From Lyophyllum atratum (taxonomy: Eukaryota > Basidiomycota > Agaricomycetes > Agaricales > Lyophyllaceae), in assembly GCA_014905825.1 (NCBI GenBank), contig JACGCN010000024.1, positions 744,001-808,000 of the forward strand: 64,000 nt of DNA, given 5' to 3'. The first letter of the stretch is position 1. The number at the start of each line of letters is the position of its first letter. Both the position numbers and the translations under genes were made by a program. Shown piece by piece: positions 48,200-58,468 of this stretch. Below the pieces are notes generated by a model. The model made no database searches. It had not been told where the DNA came from and saw nothing but the letters and a program-made list of their open reading frames with translations.

Positions 48200-48746
48200 G
48201 GGGTCTTCAGAGTTGGCGCAACGGCCGTTTCGAAACGGCTGTTTAAAAAGAAAAAGATTTCGAGCGTTTCAAAAAAGTTGCAACGGCAAGTCACAAAATC
48301 GAAACCGCATCACTTTGGTTTTCAGCATGCTGTTGCGGCTTCGAACGGAGCTTCATTCTCAGTCGGAGATGCCCGATGTGGACGTGGGTGAGATACTTGG
48401 TAACTTCGTATTTTCCGTCGCACAACGCGCTACGTTCACTCGAAAGAAGCGCGTTCATCTGCTGTTGACATTTTGTGGACGAGGCATCTCCGGGATCCCG
48501 CAGAATAGTTGTGAAGGGCAAGATAAATTGACATTTCCTTATCAGTCAATCAGCGCGTTATCTCAAGTTTGGGTCACCGCCATCTCTCAGTTGCTCAAAT
48601 CAAGCTCAGCTCGATGTTGAAACAGTTTAAATCACAAATCGCAACGGGGTGCCTTCGAGCGGTCAAAGTGGTTTCGATTCAAAGCTTTGTTCTCAAAACT
48701 GAAATTACCGTTTCGAAACGGCCGTTGCGCCAACTCTGAAGACCCC
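48200..48746. mobile_element. 547-bp MITE (Tc1/mariner-type TA target) nested in the CACTA end
   Basis: Perfect 39-bp terminal inverted repeats: left 48200-48238 starting GGGGTCTTCAGAGTTGGCGC, right 48708-48746 ending GCGCCAACTCTGAAGACCCC. Each repeat ends inward with the palindrome CCGTTTCGAAACGG. TA flanks both sides (48198-48199 and 48747-48748), matching Tc1/mariner target duplication. The interior has no long open frame for a transposase; two frames of 77 and 136 codons overlap on opposite strands without motifs. Partial inverted similarity inside the repeats suggests a larger foldback. Non-autonomous. Confidence 0.9.
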
Positions 48747-48748
48747 TA

Positions 48749-48789
48749 ATGGGGCAGTTGAATTCCGGATGCCCTTGAGGCAGTCGATC
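48749..48789 (+). repeat. CACTA left terminal inverted repeat, inner part
   Basis: Starts ATGGGGCAGTTGAATTCCGG and continues GATGCCCTTGAGGCAGTCGA. It matches the complement of about 52960-52997 with roughly five differences. GGCAGTTGA and GGCAGTCGA form a spaced pair, as expected for subterminal transposase-binding sites. Confidence 0.85.
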
Positions 48790-48954
48790 CGTAGTTGGAT
48801 GGCGGTTGTCATCAGTTATGTAATATTGCTGAGCAGTTTTTGCTGATGGATCGGAATCCGGCGGTCTGACTGGTGTCGAGTCTCGACAAGTTGTAGTGAT
48901 GGATGGCCGCGAGATAACAGACATAATCCTGATTCCCCTTCCCCTCATTCAACG

Positions 48955-51131
48955 ATGGCTCCAGTCATATGTAGCTGTACAATCTGCAGTACAAAGACTG
49001 TCACAATCCATGGGGTCCAACAACCAGGACAGCAAGTGGATGTATCAACACGTCTAAAGCATGAGAAACGGGATAAACGGCCGGCATCGCCCAAGCGGCG
49101 GAAGCGATCACCGTCCCCAGCCTCTGTGACGAAACATTCTAGAGGTTCCAATGCTCCCAAAGGTGGGCCGTGGATTCTCGGTGATCGGCGGTCGCGACTG
49201 ATGATTATTCCAGAAATTGACTTTCCTGTAGCGCTCATTGTGAAGATGGTCTGTGTTCTTGTGACCTGGCTCCACATCAGAGCTGGTATGAGCCGTTCTG
49301 TCGCCAATACAATCCTTCGTGCAGTACAACTTATCATTTCCACGACTCTCTACCTCATTGAGGTGTCTCTTTCCTCCTCTGGGGTCTATGTCAAGTCTAT
49401 GTCAAGCTTTCGAACATCAAAATTCCCCGTGATGTCCGTACGGCTTACCAGCTCTACTGCACAGAACCAGAAATTCCCGCTACCTTCAGGTAGTGGGTCT
49501 TGTAGGCGTTTCAAAATCGATTTTTGGCTGTAGATTGCCAGATCTGATGGTGGGAACCTATTCCTCGATCAGGATTTCGGGAACCGGCAGTTTGCCCACT
49601 TTGCCCCTCTGTACTCGCCTTTCAAAATTTCAAGTTTCGACCCCTCTTCAGATTCCTTGTATCTCCTTTACCCCGTCGTTTTGCTGGTCATGGCCTTCTA
49701 CATCGCTGGGACTCTCGCCAACGTTGAAATCGATCATCAACCTCACTCGAAGTCTCTCTCGTTCACCTTCGAAGCTGCCCATGCTCCAGTGCCACGACCT
49801 GTTTTCCGCATTGCTTTCCCCAAGCCACCCTCCGAGTGTAGATGGATATCACCTACTTGGTCTTACCCTTACTTAGTAGTAGCATTAACACTCCAATGCA
49901 TTTCATTCTGAAGACAACGTTCACGACATTTGTTGACGAGCCGAAGGCTCCACATCAGGTAGCGGGCTTTGCCGCTTGCCGGCCCTTCCAGCGTTATCAT
50001 TTGAACAGCTTGTTGCCCTCGGTGCTTCTCTCTTTTCCCGAGGCCTATTCCTTGGCAATGCGAGTGGAAGGCTTCTCCTAAGTCTCGTCCTTGCAATACA
50101 GAGCTATGGACATCTCAGAACACTCAGAAGGGCCCAAAATGGGTTCCACGACGCCTGTATACCACGCAATCCTTTGATTCCTGGCTACAGTTTTTTCTGT
50201 CTCGCAAAATTATTGAAGATAGCCTTGCGGAGACTTTTCGCCGGCGCATGGACCATCCACCTGCTGCTTTTGGTGCGACTATGGGTGACATTCAGGATAG
50301 TCCCGCATGGGGCGATTTGAACGGTTTCCAACAGTCACCGTATCATCTAGTATTTGGGATTTATATTGATTGGTTTAACCCTTTTACCAACAAAATAGCT
50401 GGTAGGTCGAAAAACAGCTGTCTAAACACATCACTCATCATATCGATAGGTAAAAAGGTTTCTTGTGGCGCTATTGTGCTCTACTGCTTGAATCTCCCGC
50501 CAAACCTCCGCTATCGACCAGAAAATACTTTTATTATTGGTCTCACACCTCCTCCCAATCTTCCTGACACTACTACCATCTCCCATCTCCTCGAACCTGT
50601 CATTGCATCCGTCATCAAGTATGGCGTAGCACCAGGCCAACTTGTACCGACATTTCAACATCCTGAGGGTATTCAGGTGCCAGTTAAAATTGCACCTCTC
50701 ATTGCTGATCTCGAGGGCAGTCGCAAAACTGCTGGCTTCTTGGGGCACAGTGCCACGATGTTCTGCTCCTTCTGCCTCTGTACCCAAGCTCAGATTGAAG
50801 ACCTTGATCTTCAGTCCTGGCAAGTGCGTACTGGTGCACAGCACAGGCAGAGGCGTGGCTAAATCTGATAACAAAAAGTGCTCGAGAGGCTCAGGAAACT
50901 GCGACTGGTGTCCGATGGACTCCACTGCATTGTCTGCCATACTGGGATCCTGTCAAACACGTCGTACTAGGGTTTATGCATAACTGGCTCGAGGGTGTCT
51001 TGAAACACCATCTTCGTGTACTCTGGGGTATTGGAAGGGATGAGAAGGACACAGAGAAAGCTGAAGAGATAGAAAAGGATGAGCGGTGGACCGATGCCGA
51101 TGAATCAGATTCTGCTGACGAGCTGGGTTAA
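48955..51131 (+). pseudogene. tnp2-family transposase of the CACTA element, broken
   Basis: Would cut and join the element ends. It starts MAPVICSCTICSTKTVTIHG (Cys-rich N-terminus) and has LVTWLHIRAGMSRSVANTIL. A different frame has IPRDVRTAYQLYCTEPEIP (about 49425-49485), then about 500 bp that does not fit, then TACCPRCFSLFPRPIPWQCE and PCNTELWTSQNTQKGPKWVP (about 50010-50155). The core is intact in pieces: DSPAWGDLNGFQQSPYHLVF, YIDWFNPFTNKIAGKKVSCG (one intron at about 50401-50450), LPLIADL-like VKIAPLIADLEGSRK, and LPYWDPVKHVVLGFMHNWLE. A frame change near 50836-50846 separates SWQVRTGAQ from AQAEAWLNLITK, and an early stop (TAA 51129-51131) ends it. The tnp2 (Transposase_21) match is by residue pattern. 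The 500-bp gap could be an intron or an insertion. Confidence 0.75.
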
Positions 51132-51159
51132 AAAAAGAAGACATTCAGGAATCCATGAT

Positions 51160-52635
51160 CTACTCGCTCCCCTCAGTGTCCGAGGAGCTCTCCGACCCGC
51201 TCCCCTCCTCGTAACGCTCAAGCTGTTCGAGTTCCTCCTCGGTAGGCATGTTGTATTGACTCAGTACGGCATCACCAAATGTCTGCATGAATTCTTTCTC
51301 GGGCAGATTCTTCCAACGTGCGCACTGTTCCCATGTCTCGCAAAATTCCGCAAGGGGTAATGCGACGTGAAATAGATGGGGTCGAACCAATCTATGGGGA
51401 CCTCCTTCGGAAGTGTAGTAAGTTCTGACACCTGTGGCATCTCGAGAGCCTCGCGACGACGTTCTGGCCTAGTGTAATGGAAAGAATGATTAGTCACTTG
51501 GTTGGAAAATTGGGATATTGACTGACTTGTGCTGTTTTCTCTTTGCCCTAGCTATCCGCTGGCGCTGCACATCAGCCAGTCTGAAGAACTTCTGGACTTT
51601 GGCTGCGCAACCCTCTTTGTCTTTGATGCGGTAGATCGTGTCGCCCTCCGTCAACTCATCATCAGAGTGTGCCTCAGTCTCACCAGCCAAGGCAAGAACC
51701 CGCCTATTGTGGCCTTGGGCCTTGAGGACATCGACTCTGCTCATCATAAGCTATTGAGCTTAGTCAGTAAGACGGCTACTGTAGCGAGCTGAATACATAC
51801 CTCGTGGCGGCGTTTGTAGACGGTAGTTGTCTGCTTGCCTTTGGCAACGCTCCCCGGGCTCTTCGCCTCAAGCTTGGCGATATCGTGCATATAGGAGAAT
51901 ACAAAGCTTCGATAGAATTTGCGCATGAGTGGAAAGTCACGAACACAGGGTAGATTGATCCCCATGTGTGAGTAGCCAAAGGCGGCGGAGACCTGCTCGA
52001 ATGTCTGGAGGGCGACATGCTTGTGAAGTAGGTTGTACAAGGACTCGGGATTGTCACTGAGGATATCGGGCACCCATCGCGAAAGCCCGACAATCGCCAC
52101 AGTCCTGAACATGAGGAGCAAGTGTGACTCCGAAATGCATCTGATGTTGTTCGAAACCGTGCTGCCCTCTTTAAGCGACCCCAAGAAGTCATCTATGGTG
52201 GCTTGAACTCTTCGGATGTGGCCTGCGTTCTGTTCCAGGCTGGCAGTGACCGTGCTCCTCACCTGCGATTCAGAGGAGAAACGCCGGGTCAAAGGTTCTT
52301 TGTCGGCGCTCGTGACCTTTGGTGGGATGGCAGTCTGATCTGGTAGGCGCCAGAGGGTACGGAGATGGAGCTCCAGTGCCGCCTGCGAGATACTAAGACC
52401 TGTGAAGCAATTGAACACGCGAGGTGCGCACCTTTGTTGCTTCCGCGTCTTTTGGGACGTCTTTCCGCTTCAAGTGCCAGTCGCTTGGCTTCTTGGGCTT
52501 CTTTGTTCGATGAGCAAATTTGTTTCGAGCTTTCTTTGAAGTGCCAGGGATGGAGTTGTCCAGCGACCGCTTGCGCTTGCGTCCTGAAGCACCGGGCTCT
52601 TCAGTCTGAGGATCCGATGATTGACCCTCGGGCAT
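51160..52635 (-). CDS. Accessory gene of the CACTA element, function unknown
   Basis: Minus-strand gene facing the transposase. The first frame (from 52635, MPEGQSSDPQTEEPGASGRK) is basic and nuclear-protein-like (RKRKRSLDNSIPGTSKKARN). The main frame (51744-52418) has GLSISQAALELHLRTLWRLP, TIDDFLGSLKEG and SHLLLMFRTVAIVGLSRWVP. Later exons have MMSRVDVLKAQGHNRRVLAL, VQKFFRLADVQRQRIARAKR and LAEFCETWEQCARWKNLPEK, ending in an acidic tail (GSGSESSSDTEGSE). The link between the first and main frames near 52420 would need a 32-bp intron and leaves the wrong phase, so the gene may start at 52418 or be damaged. I do not recognise the family. By position it could be the counterpart of the DNA-binding second protein (TnpA-like) of plant CACTA elements, but no similarity was seen. 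Confidence 0.55.
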
Positions 52636-52959
52636 GGTGATGATGATAGTTAGGTAGAAAGGTCAGAAATCAATTTAACGAGTAAGTCTACAACATGTGT
52701 GTGGTGCATGGCACACGAAACTTATACCTACATGTCCAGAACAAAGGGAACGCGAACGCGATGAAAGAGCGTGATCGTGAATCGGGAATCGGAAGTAATT
52801 ACATCGGCGTCATACACCGGTGAGTTCCGCTTGCCTCGATAGGGCTGGGGAGTGCCTCGGCCTGCCTCGCAGACTCGGTCTGGATGGCTGGATAGCTCAC
52901 ATGACAACATTTAAGTACATAATTGATGGAACCGCAGGACGACCGCCAGTCAAACGTGA

Positions 52960-53014
52960 ATCAACTGCCCCAAGGGCATCTGAAGTTCAACTGCCTTAGT
53001 GTTTGCCTCCGGTG
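52960..53014 (-). repeat. CACTA right terminal inverted repeat
   Basis: On the minus strand it reads CACCGGAGGCAAACACTAAG, then GGCAGTTGAACTTCAGATGC and CCTTGGGGCAGTTGATTCA. It pairs with the two-part left repeat. TTA follows at 53015-53017. Confidence 0.85.
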
Positions 53015-53382
53015 TTACCATGGTTATTCAACTTCTGAAGTCAACGGGTGCAATATCCCATTTCGAAGAGTTTACAGCCTTGAATGACTTGCAACTTGCA
53101 AGTGAAAATGATCAGAATTATAATTAGGTCACGAATTGAAGCAAATAGCAGAAATTGAATAATTTACCGTGACTTAGAACCATCGCAATGATGCATCAAC
53201 TTCGCGCTCACAGGCTCTGCCAACGTCCAGCCCCACTCTCTCATCGCAGCCCGTGCCTCAGCCAGGTTTCTAGCGGCTCACCAACCAACCCTTGCTGAAC
53301 CTGATTATAGGAATTCCCATGATTGTCAGTGACTATTGAATCGTGATCAACGCGACACTTCCGGATCCAGAAGTTCGCCATC

Positions 53383-56300
53383 ATGGACACGGTCGCGATC
53401 TCGCAGGACGGGGAACGGGAGCGCGAAGACAAGTCTCTATCTATGTACATGAAGAGGGAAGAGTTGGATGAAGTGAACTTCTTCCAGGGAAACACGTCGC
53501 GGCATGATCCAACACAGGTTAGCCTCCAGCCTGGTGGGGAAGGACAGGGTCAAGCATTGCTAACGAATACTATCCAACTCTCTCAGCCACGAGTCATACG
53601 CCAACAGCCGTTTTCCTTGGGTAGCTCGGTGGCAGGACCTTCACACGATCCTCATGCTCCTCTGGACGCCGGTCGTGCGACCGCTACAACTGTGGTATCG
53701 AAGAGGGGAAGGACGTTGAAGAAGTCTAGACGTGCAATTGATGGTGACGTTGAAGTGTCTGGCCCCACGTCAACACCCCGGAAACGGAAGCGTATGCAAG
53801 GGGGTAAACCCTCGACCGAAACGGTGGATGGAGTAGAGGTGCAGGAGGCGAAGCATAATAAGAAGGTGGCGAGACCAAGGAAGACTACTACGCTACCGGT
53901 GTCGACTCAACCGACGGAACGATTGCCTAAAGTACCGCTGGAGGACGGGTTGGCCGAGGAGAAGGTGGTGAAGAGGAGGAAGAACACGAAGGTCCCGGGG
54001 ATTGTGGCGAACGAGTTGGCAGACCAAAGGGAATCAAACACGATGCCGGAAACGGGCGTATTACAGGAGAAGGAGGCGAAGGTCAAGAAAAGGATCGTAA
54101 AACCGAAGCTGGACGGGGGTGAGAAGGTCAAGGAGGTCAAGGAAGCGAAGGAGCCAAAGGCGAAGACAGGCGTCACAACGAGGAGAAAAAGTGAGTACAA
54201 GGCCTTTTTTTTTCTTGTGGTTTTCTGATGCTCCCTCAAGAGCAAGCATTGGCGAACGGCGAACCTCAATGGAGTCTGGCGAAACCACAACCTTCAATTC
54301 AACTCGCAGTCGGGACTTCATCGACATCAAGGCTCGACGATCAACCCGTCATACAACCTTCGATATGGTGTGGTGTGAGCTCCTTCCATCGATACGATGG
54401 ATTTCCCTTTCCTAACACTTATCCAGAGTAAAGAAGAGCTGGTATCCGCCTTGCCCGAACTCTCCAAATCCGTCAACGGCGTCACATGGCTACTGTCACC
54501 TACACCTGTGATCTTCGTCGAGGATCGAGCAACCAATGGGATCATCGTTTCTGACCTCGGTGGCGACGGAATCTCCTTTGAATTGAAAATGTGAGCTTGT
54601 TTCTACCTACTAGTCCATCTGTGACGTGCTCATTGTTTCCTTTTTTCCAGGATTCGAGACTTCGTCTGCCTATCTGATGACCTTGTTACGCTTGCCGATC
54701 AAACTGTCGACAAATCTACAACGACGATCACGACGACCCGCGGAGAACAACAGACTCAAATTGAACAATTGGCGGCATTATCTCCCATTCGTGACGGATG
54801 TTTAGATAGCGGCGCTACCGGCCAGTCAGAGCTACGGGCTCCATCACAAGGTCCAAACACGCGCCCTATTCCAGGCTCTTTCTCCAATCTTCCCCCAACA
54901 CCCATTCTCCTCCCACCCGGCAGCAAAGCGCAAGACTGGAGTACTCCAACTCGGTCTCCTGACAAAACTGAACGTATGTTGGTGTTCTTCTGTCTATTGT
55001 TAAGAGATAAACTGATATGCTCACCTTACAGATACTTTTTCGAACACTTTTCGGAAGCTGGCGCTGTCACCTGGTCATTCAGCTCTTGGAACGTTCTCGG
55101 TTGCTGATCACGCCTCGTCTGGATTACGCGCCCCTACAGTAGTGTTCCCGTGTGCCGTTGCTGGACCACCCAGCGTCGGTCCTTCGACCGACCCTCCATC
55201 CCGAGCCCACGCCTCTGCTACACCCGCCGCTGCTTCCTCCGCTCCGAGATCACACGTCTCTCACGTGACACCATCGCCTGCAGATGTTGGACCACTGGAA
55301 GCTATTCCCTTGACCGTCAGTCCATCGGCTGCGTATGTGCCTTCTCCCGCCGCTGGTCCCTCGGCGCCTCGTCGGCCTCTACGACTGCCTGCTGGACCCG
55401 GACCCTCCCGGACCAAGCAGACAACCTCAAAGCTCCCCAAGTTCAAACGAATCGCTGCTGATGCCAGCCCGTCCATCCCATATGATTCACCAGCGCCATC
55501 TTTACCTATCAATACTAGATTGCCCATACCACCTTCAAGGATCGACGCATCTACTTCGGATATCCACCCTTCCCTTTCGAGTTGGCAGACAAAACCGGTT
55601 CCTAGGGAATGTCCATGTACGCGAACAAGCGTTGGTGGGAATTGCAAGAGATGCAGTGAAGCAGAAACTCAGGCCTTATCCAAGCAAACCCCGGTTCCGA
55701 CGGATCCACCATCAGCTCCGGAGGGCGACGTTAAACCTGGGCATCCAAAGCTGACAAGATCTACTACGGCTGTCGGATCACCCGTCATACCACCACCACC
55801 AGCGATCATGTTATCTGTTCAAACTACTCTTTCACCTCACCATGATTGGATCGAGTCGCCTCTTACTTCGGTTTGCTCATGCAGCCGCACCAGATTCGAC
55901 CGCAATTGCAAAGTATGCAACGGCTACGTCCAAAAAGATATCGTTTCCTCATCCAGCCAGCCCTCCGTCCCGACGAACCTGCCTTTCGCTGGGGATGGAA
56001 TTGATCATCATTCGCGTTTATCGAATACGGCGGACAGAAACAGCAAAGTCGTCACGGACTATTCAACGGAGCGAATGTCGGATGGCCACCGGGAACGGCC
56101 TCGTGATCCTCGACCTCCCATCAAGATGGAACCAGCACCTCCGCAGCATCTCTGGGCATGGCCTACCGAGGTCGACGGCCAATATCCCGATGGCCCCTTA
56201 CCATGGATAGAGCCGACTTTGACCGCATCGGGATGGGCCCTTCCTCCCCCAAAGGACGCTCAAACGCCTCCTACGAACCTCCGTGCACGCGTCCAAGACC

Positions 56301-58468
56301 CTCCACTCCCCATCGAGATCGACGTCGATGGACCCCATCACGCCGGCCCCTCGACCTCGGACACAACTGGCCCAAACCCCGCCGTGACACAGCCGCAGTC
56401 CCTCGCCGCCCCCGTCGACCCAAGGCCCGACGAGCTTATACCATGCAAACTCCCGCCCGAGGTCGTCGCCCTCTGCGACGCCTACATCGCCGGCACGCCC
56501 ATCGTCGCCATCGTCGCCCGCGCCTTCCTCCTTCACCGCTGGCGCATCGCCGTGCCCGAGGAGTGCTGTTACGCGTATCTCGGGTTCTTCAAGGTCACGA
56601 GTCTCCAGGTGGGTTTTCTCCTCTGTCTCGTTTCGTCGGGCTGACTGGGAGGTCGTACTCTACAGGAAAGGCGTATGGTTTTGCCTGATGGAGTGAAGAC
56701 GCTGGAGGTGGGGCAGGTCGGGGGGACGATGGAATGGCGCTTCGGGTGTACGTGGGTTCCGAGCGGTGAGGAGGTTCTCTCACACGGAGACCCTTCGACA
56801 ACTTCGCTCCGGCCTTGGTGGTCTCCCACCGCTCCCGCCGTCTCTCCAGCAGCCGAGGACGAGGAAGACACCAACACAACTTCCCCGCGCTACCTCGCCC
56901 AACACAACACCCACCCAAACTACCACCTCCTCCACACGCTCAACCTCCCCCTCCACCAGCGCTACCACACCCCCCTCCCCAACTACATGTTCGCCTCTCC
57001 GGGGGCGGGCGACATCCCGAGGGGGTGGTGGTGCGGCCCGGACGGGTGCGGAAGGGTGAGCTTTCGGAGCATGTTGAGGCATCGGCGGTGTGTGGGGGTG
57101 GGGTGCGAGGAGGGGGTACGGAGGAGGAGGGCGAAGGGGAAGGGGAAAGCCAAGGCGAAAACGGTGTTTCGGGGGAAAGTGGTTGAAAGGGGGGAGGTGG
57201 AAGGAGAGGAGGGGGGGATGTTCCGGGATGAGGAGGAGTATCAGCTTCACGTGGAGCTTCAGCGTCAATACGAAGGGCCCGAGGAAGAGGAGGATGAGGG
57301 GGAGGAGGAGAAGGACCCGGAAGAGGGATACGCTGTGGAGCTGGGGCAGCTGCGTGATCGACACCAGGCGGCGCCGGTGTCGCATCCCGTGAACGTGCTT
57401 CCGGGGGGCGGGGTCGTCGATGGGGTCGTGGCGATGTGGGGGGACGGCATGCGGACGTTCGCGTACGTGTGGGGCCCAGGGGACGAGGGGAAGAGGAAAG
57501 GGAAGGGGAAGGAGACGGAGGGAGAGGGGGAGAGAAGGATAACGCACGTGTTCACGGGGAACGCACCGGGGCTGCAGGGAGAGGCGGGGACGCTGTTGAG
57601 GGAGGTGCAGATACGTGTTCAGCTGAGAAGGCAGATGGGTGGATCAAGTTCGTCTTTTCCTTCCTTCCCCCCCTCCCTTCCCCCATCCCTCTTCTAACAA
57701 CCGTCAACCCTTTAGATCCGTACTTCTCCTGCGCGGTGGGCCCGCAGAAGGGCGCGGTCGCGTGGGGGGATGCGCCGGAGTGCATGAGGCGTGCGAGGGA
57801 GGTGATGCTTGAGCGGGTGCGGGTGTATGGGGAGAAGGAGGTGGGGATGGAGAGGATGGAGGTGGTGGCGTGGGTCGTTGTTGGGACGCGGAAGGTGCGT
57901 TTTATCCTTTCGTGCAGGCAGATGGCTGACGTTTGCTTGGTAGGGAGCCTCGGCGTTGAGGTGCGCTGAGCATCCGGTGGTGCTGATGCTGCTGGGTTGT
58001 GAGGCTGCGATTACGTTGGTGCCGAAGTCGGGGTTGCCAATTCCGGGTCCAGTTCCGGTCGCGGTCGTGGAGGCGGAAAAAGTCACTCTCGTTGAGGTGA
58101 AGGTGGAAGTGGTGGACGACGATATGGGCGTGGATGGGGATGGGGATGTGGTCATGGGTGGGGCGGGCCCTTATACGCCGGACCTGGATGATCCTATGCT
58201 CATGCGGATGGAGGCTATCTCCCTCATTGACGCTGATCACGTTGAAGAACCCACGCCCATGCCGATGGGACGTATCGAGCCCATGGACGTGGACAAGGTG
58301 GAGGAGCCGGTGGTGAAGAAGCGCGCACCGGTGAAGGAGAAGAAGCAGGCGGTGGTGGTGACGATGGTGCATGGGGACGTGGTGATGCTCTCCGGGGACA
58401 CCTTTGAGGTTCGTCGTCTTCTGGCTTACGAGAAGTTGGAGACAAGGCTGATGGTTTTTGGGGGTTAG
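53383..58468 (+). CDS. Large uncharacterised basic/acidic nuclear-type protein
   Basis: Long multi-exon frame with no family I recognise. It starts MDTVAISQDGEREREDKSLS. Exon 1 (to about 54189) is rich in Lys/Arg and Glu, with KRGRTLKKSRR and PRKRKRMQGG as likely nuclear signals. The next exons hold VSALPELSKSVNGVTWLLSP, VIFVEDRATNGIIVSDLGGD and IRDFVCLSDDLVTLADQTV. A Pro/Ser-rich part has two C-x-C-x8-C-x2-C units (55610-55654 and 55874-55918), CPCTRT...NCKRC and CSCSRT...NCKVC, likely metal-binding. The C-terminal half (56450-58468) has LPPEVVALCDAYIAGTPIVA, RGWWCGPDGCGRVSFRSMLR (a third Cys/His cluster), ITHVFTGNAPGLQGEAGTLL, DPYFSCAVGPQKGAVAWGDA and ends RRLLAYEKLETRLMVFGG, TAG 58466-58468. 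GC is high from 56.2 to 58.4 kb. One gene or two (split near 55100) cannot be settled. It lies 370 bp right of the CACTA element. Confidence 0.6.

Larger units (their letters stand above)
48182..53014. mobile_element. CACTA (En/Spm-type) DNA transposon with complete ends
   Basis: Left end CACTGGAGGCAAACA (48182-48196). Right end on the opposite strand CACCGGAGGCAAACA (53014-53000). Both are flanked by the trinucleotide TTA (48179-48181 and 53015-53017), the 3-bp duplication that CACTA elements make. The termini continue inward as inverted repeats (see the repeat entries) with internal GGCAGTTGA-type motifs. Total 4833 bp, including a 547-bp MITE and its TA duplication inside the left terminal repeat. 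Two genes lie inside: a tnp2-type transposase on the plus strand and an accessory gene on the minus strand. The transposase is broken, so this copy is probably non-autonomous now. Ends CAC(T/C)G rather than CACTA/G vary among fungal members of the superfamily. Confidence 0.85.

Noticed and set aside
49605..49990. The 500-bp segment inside tnp2 as a third nested transposon
   Set aside because: No inverted repeats or target duplication are visible at its edges, so a long intron or family-specific insert is equally likely.
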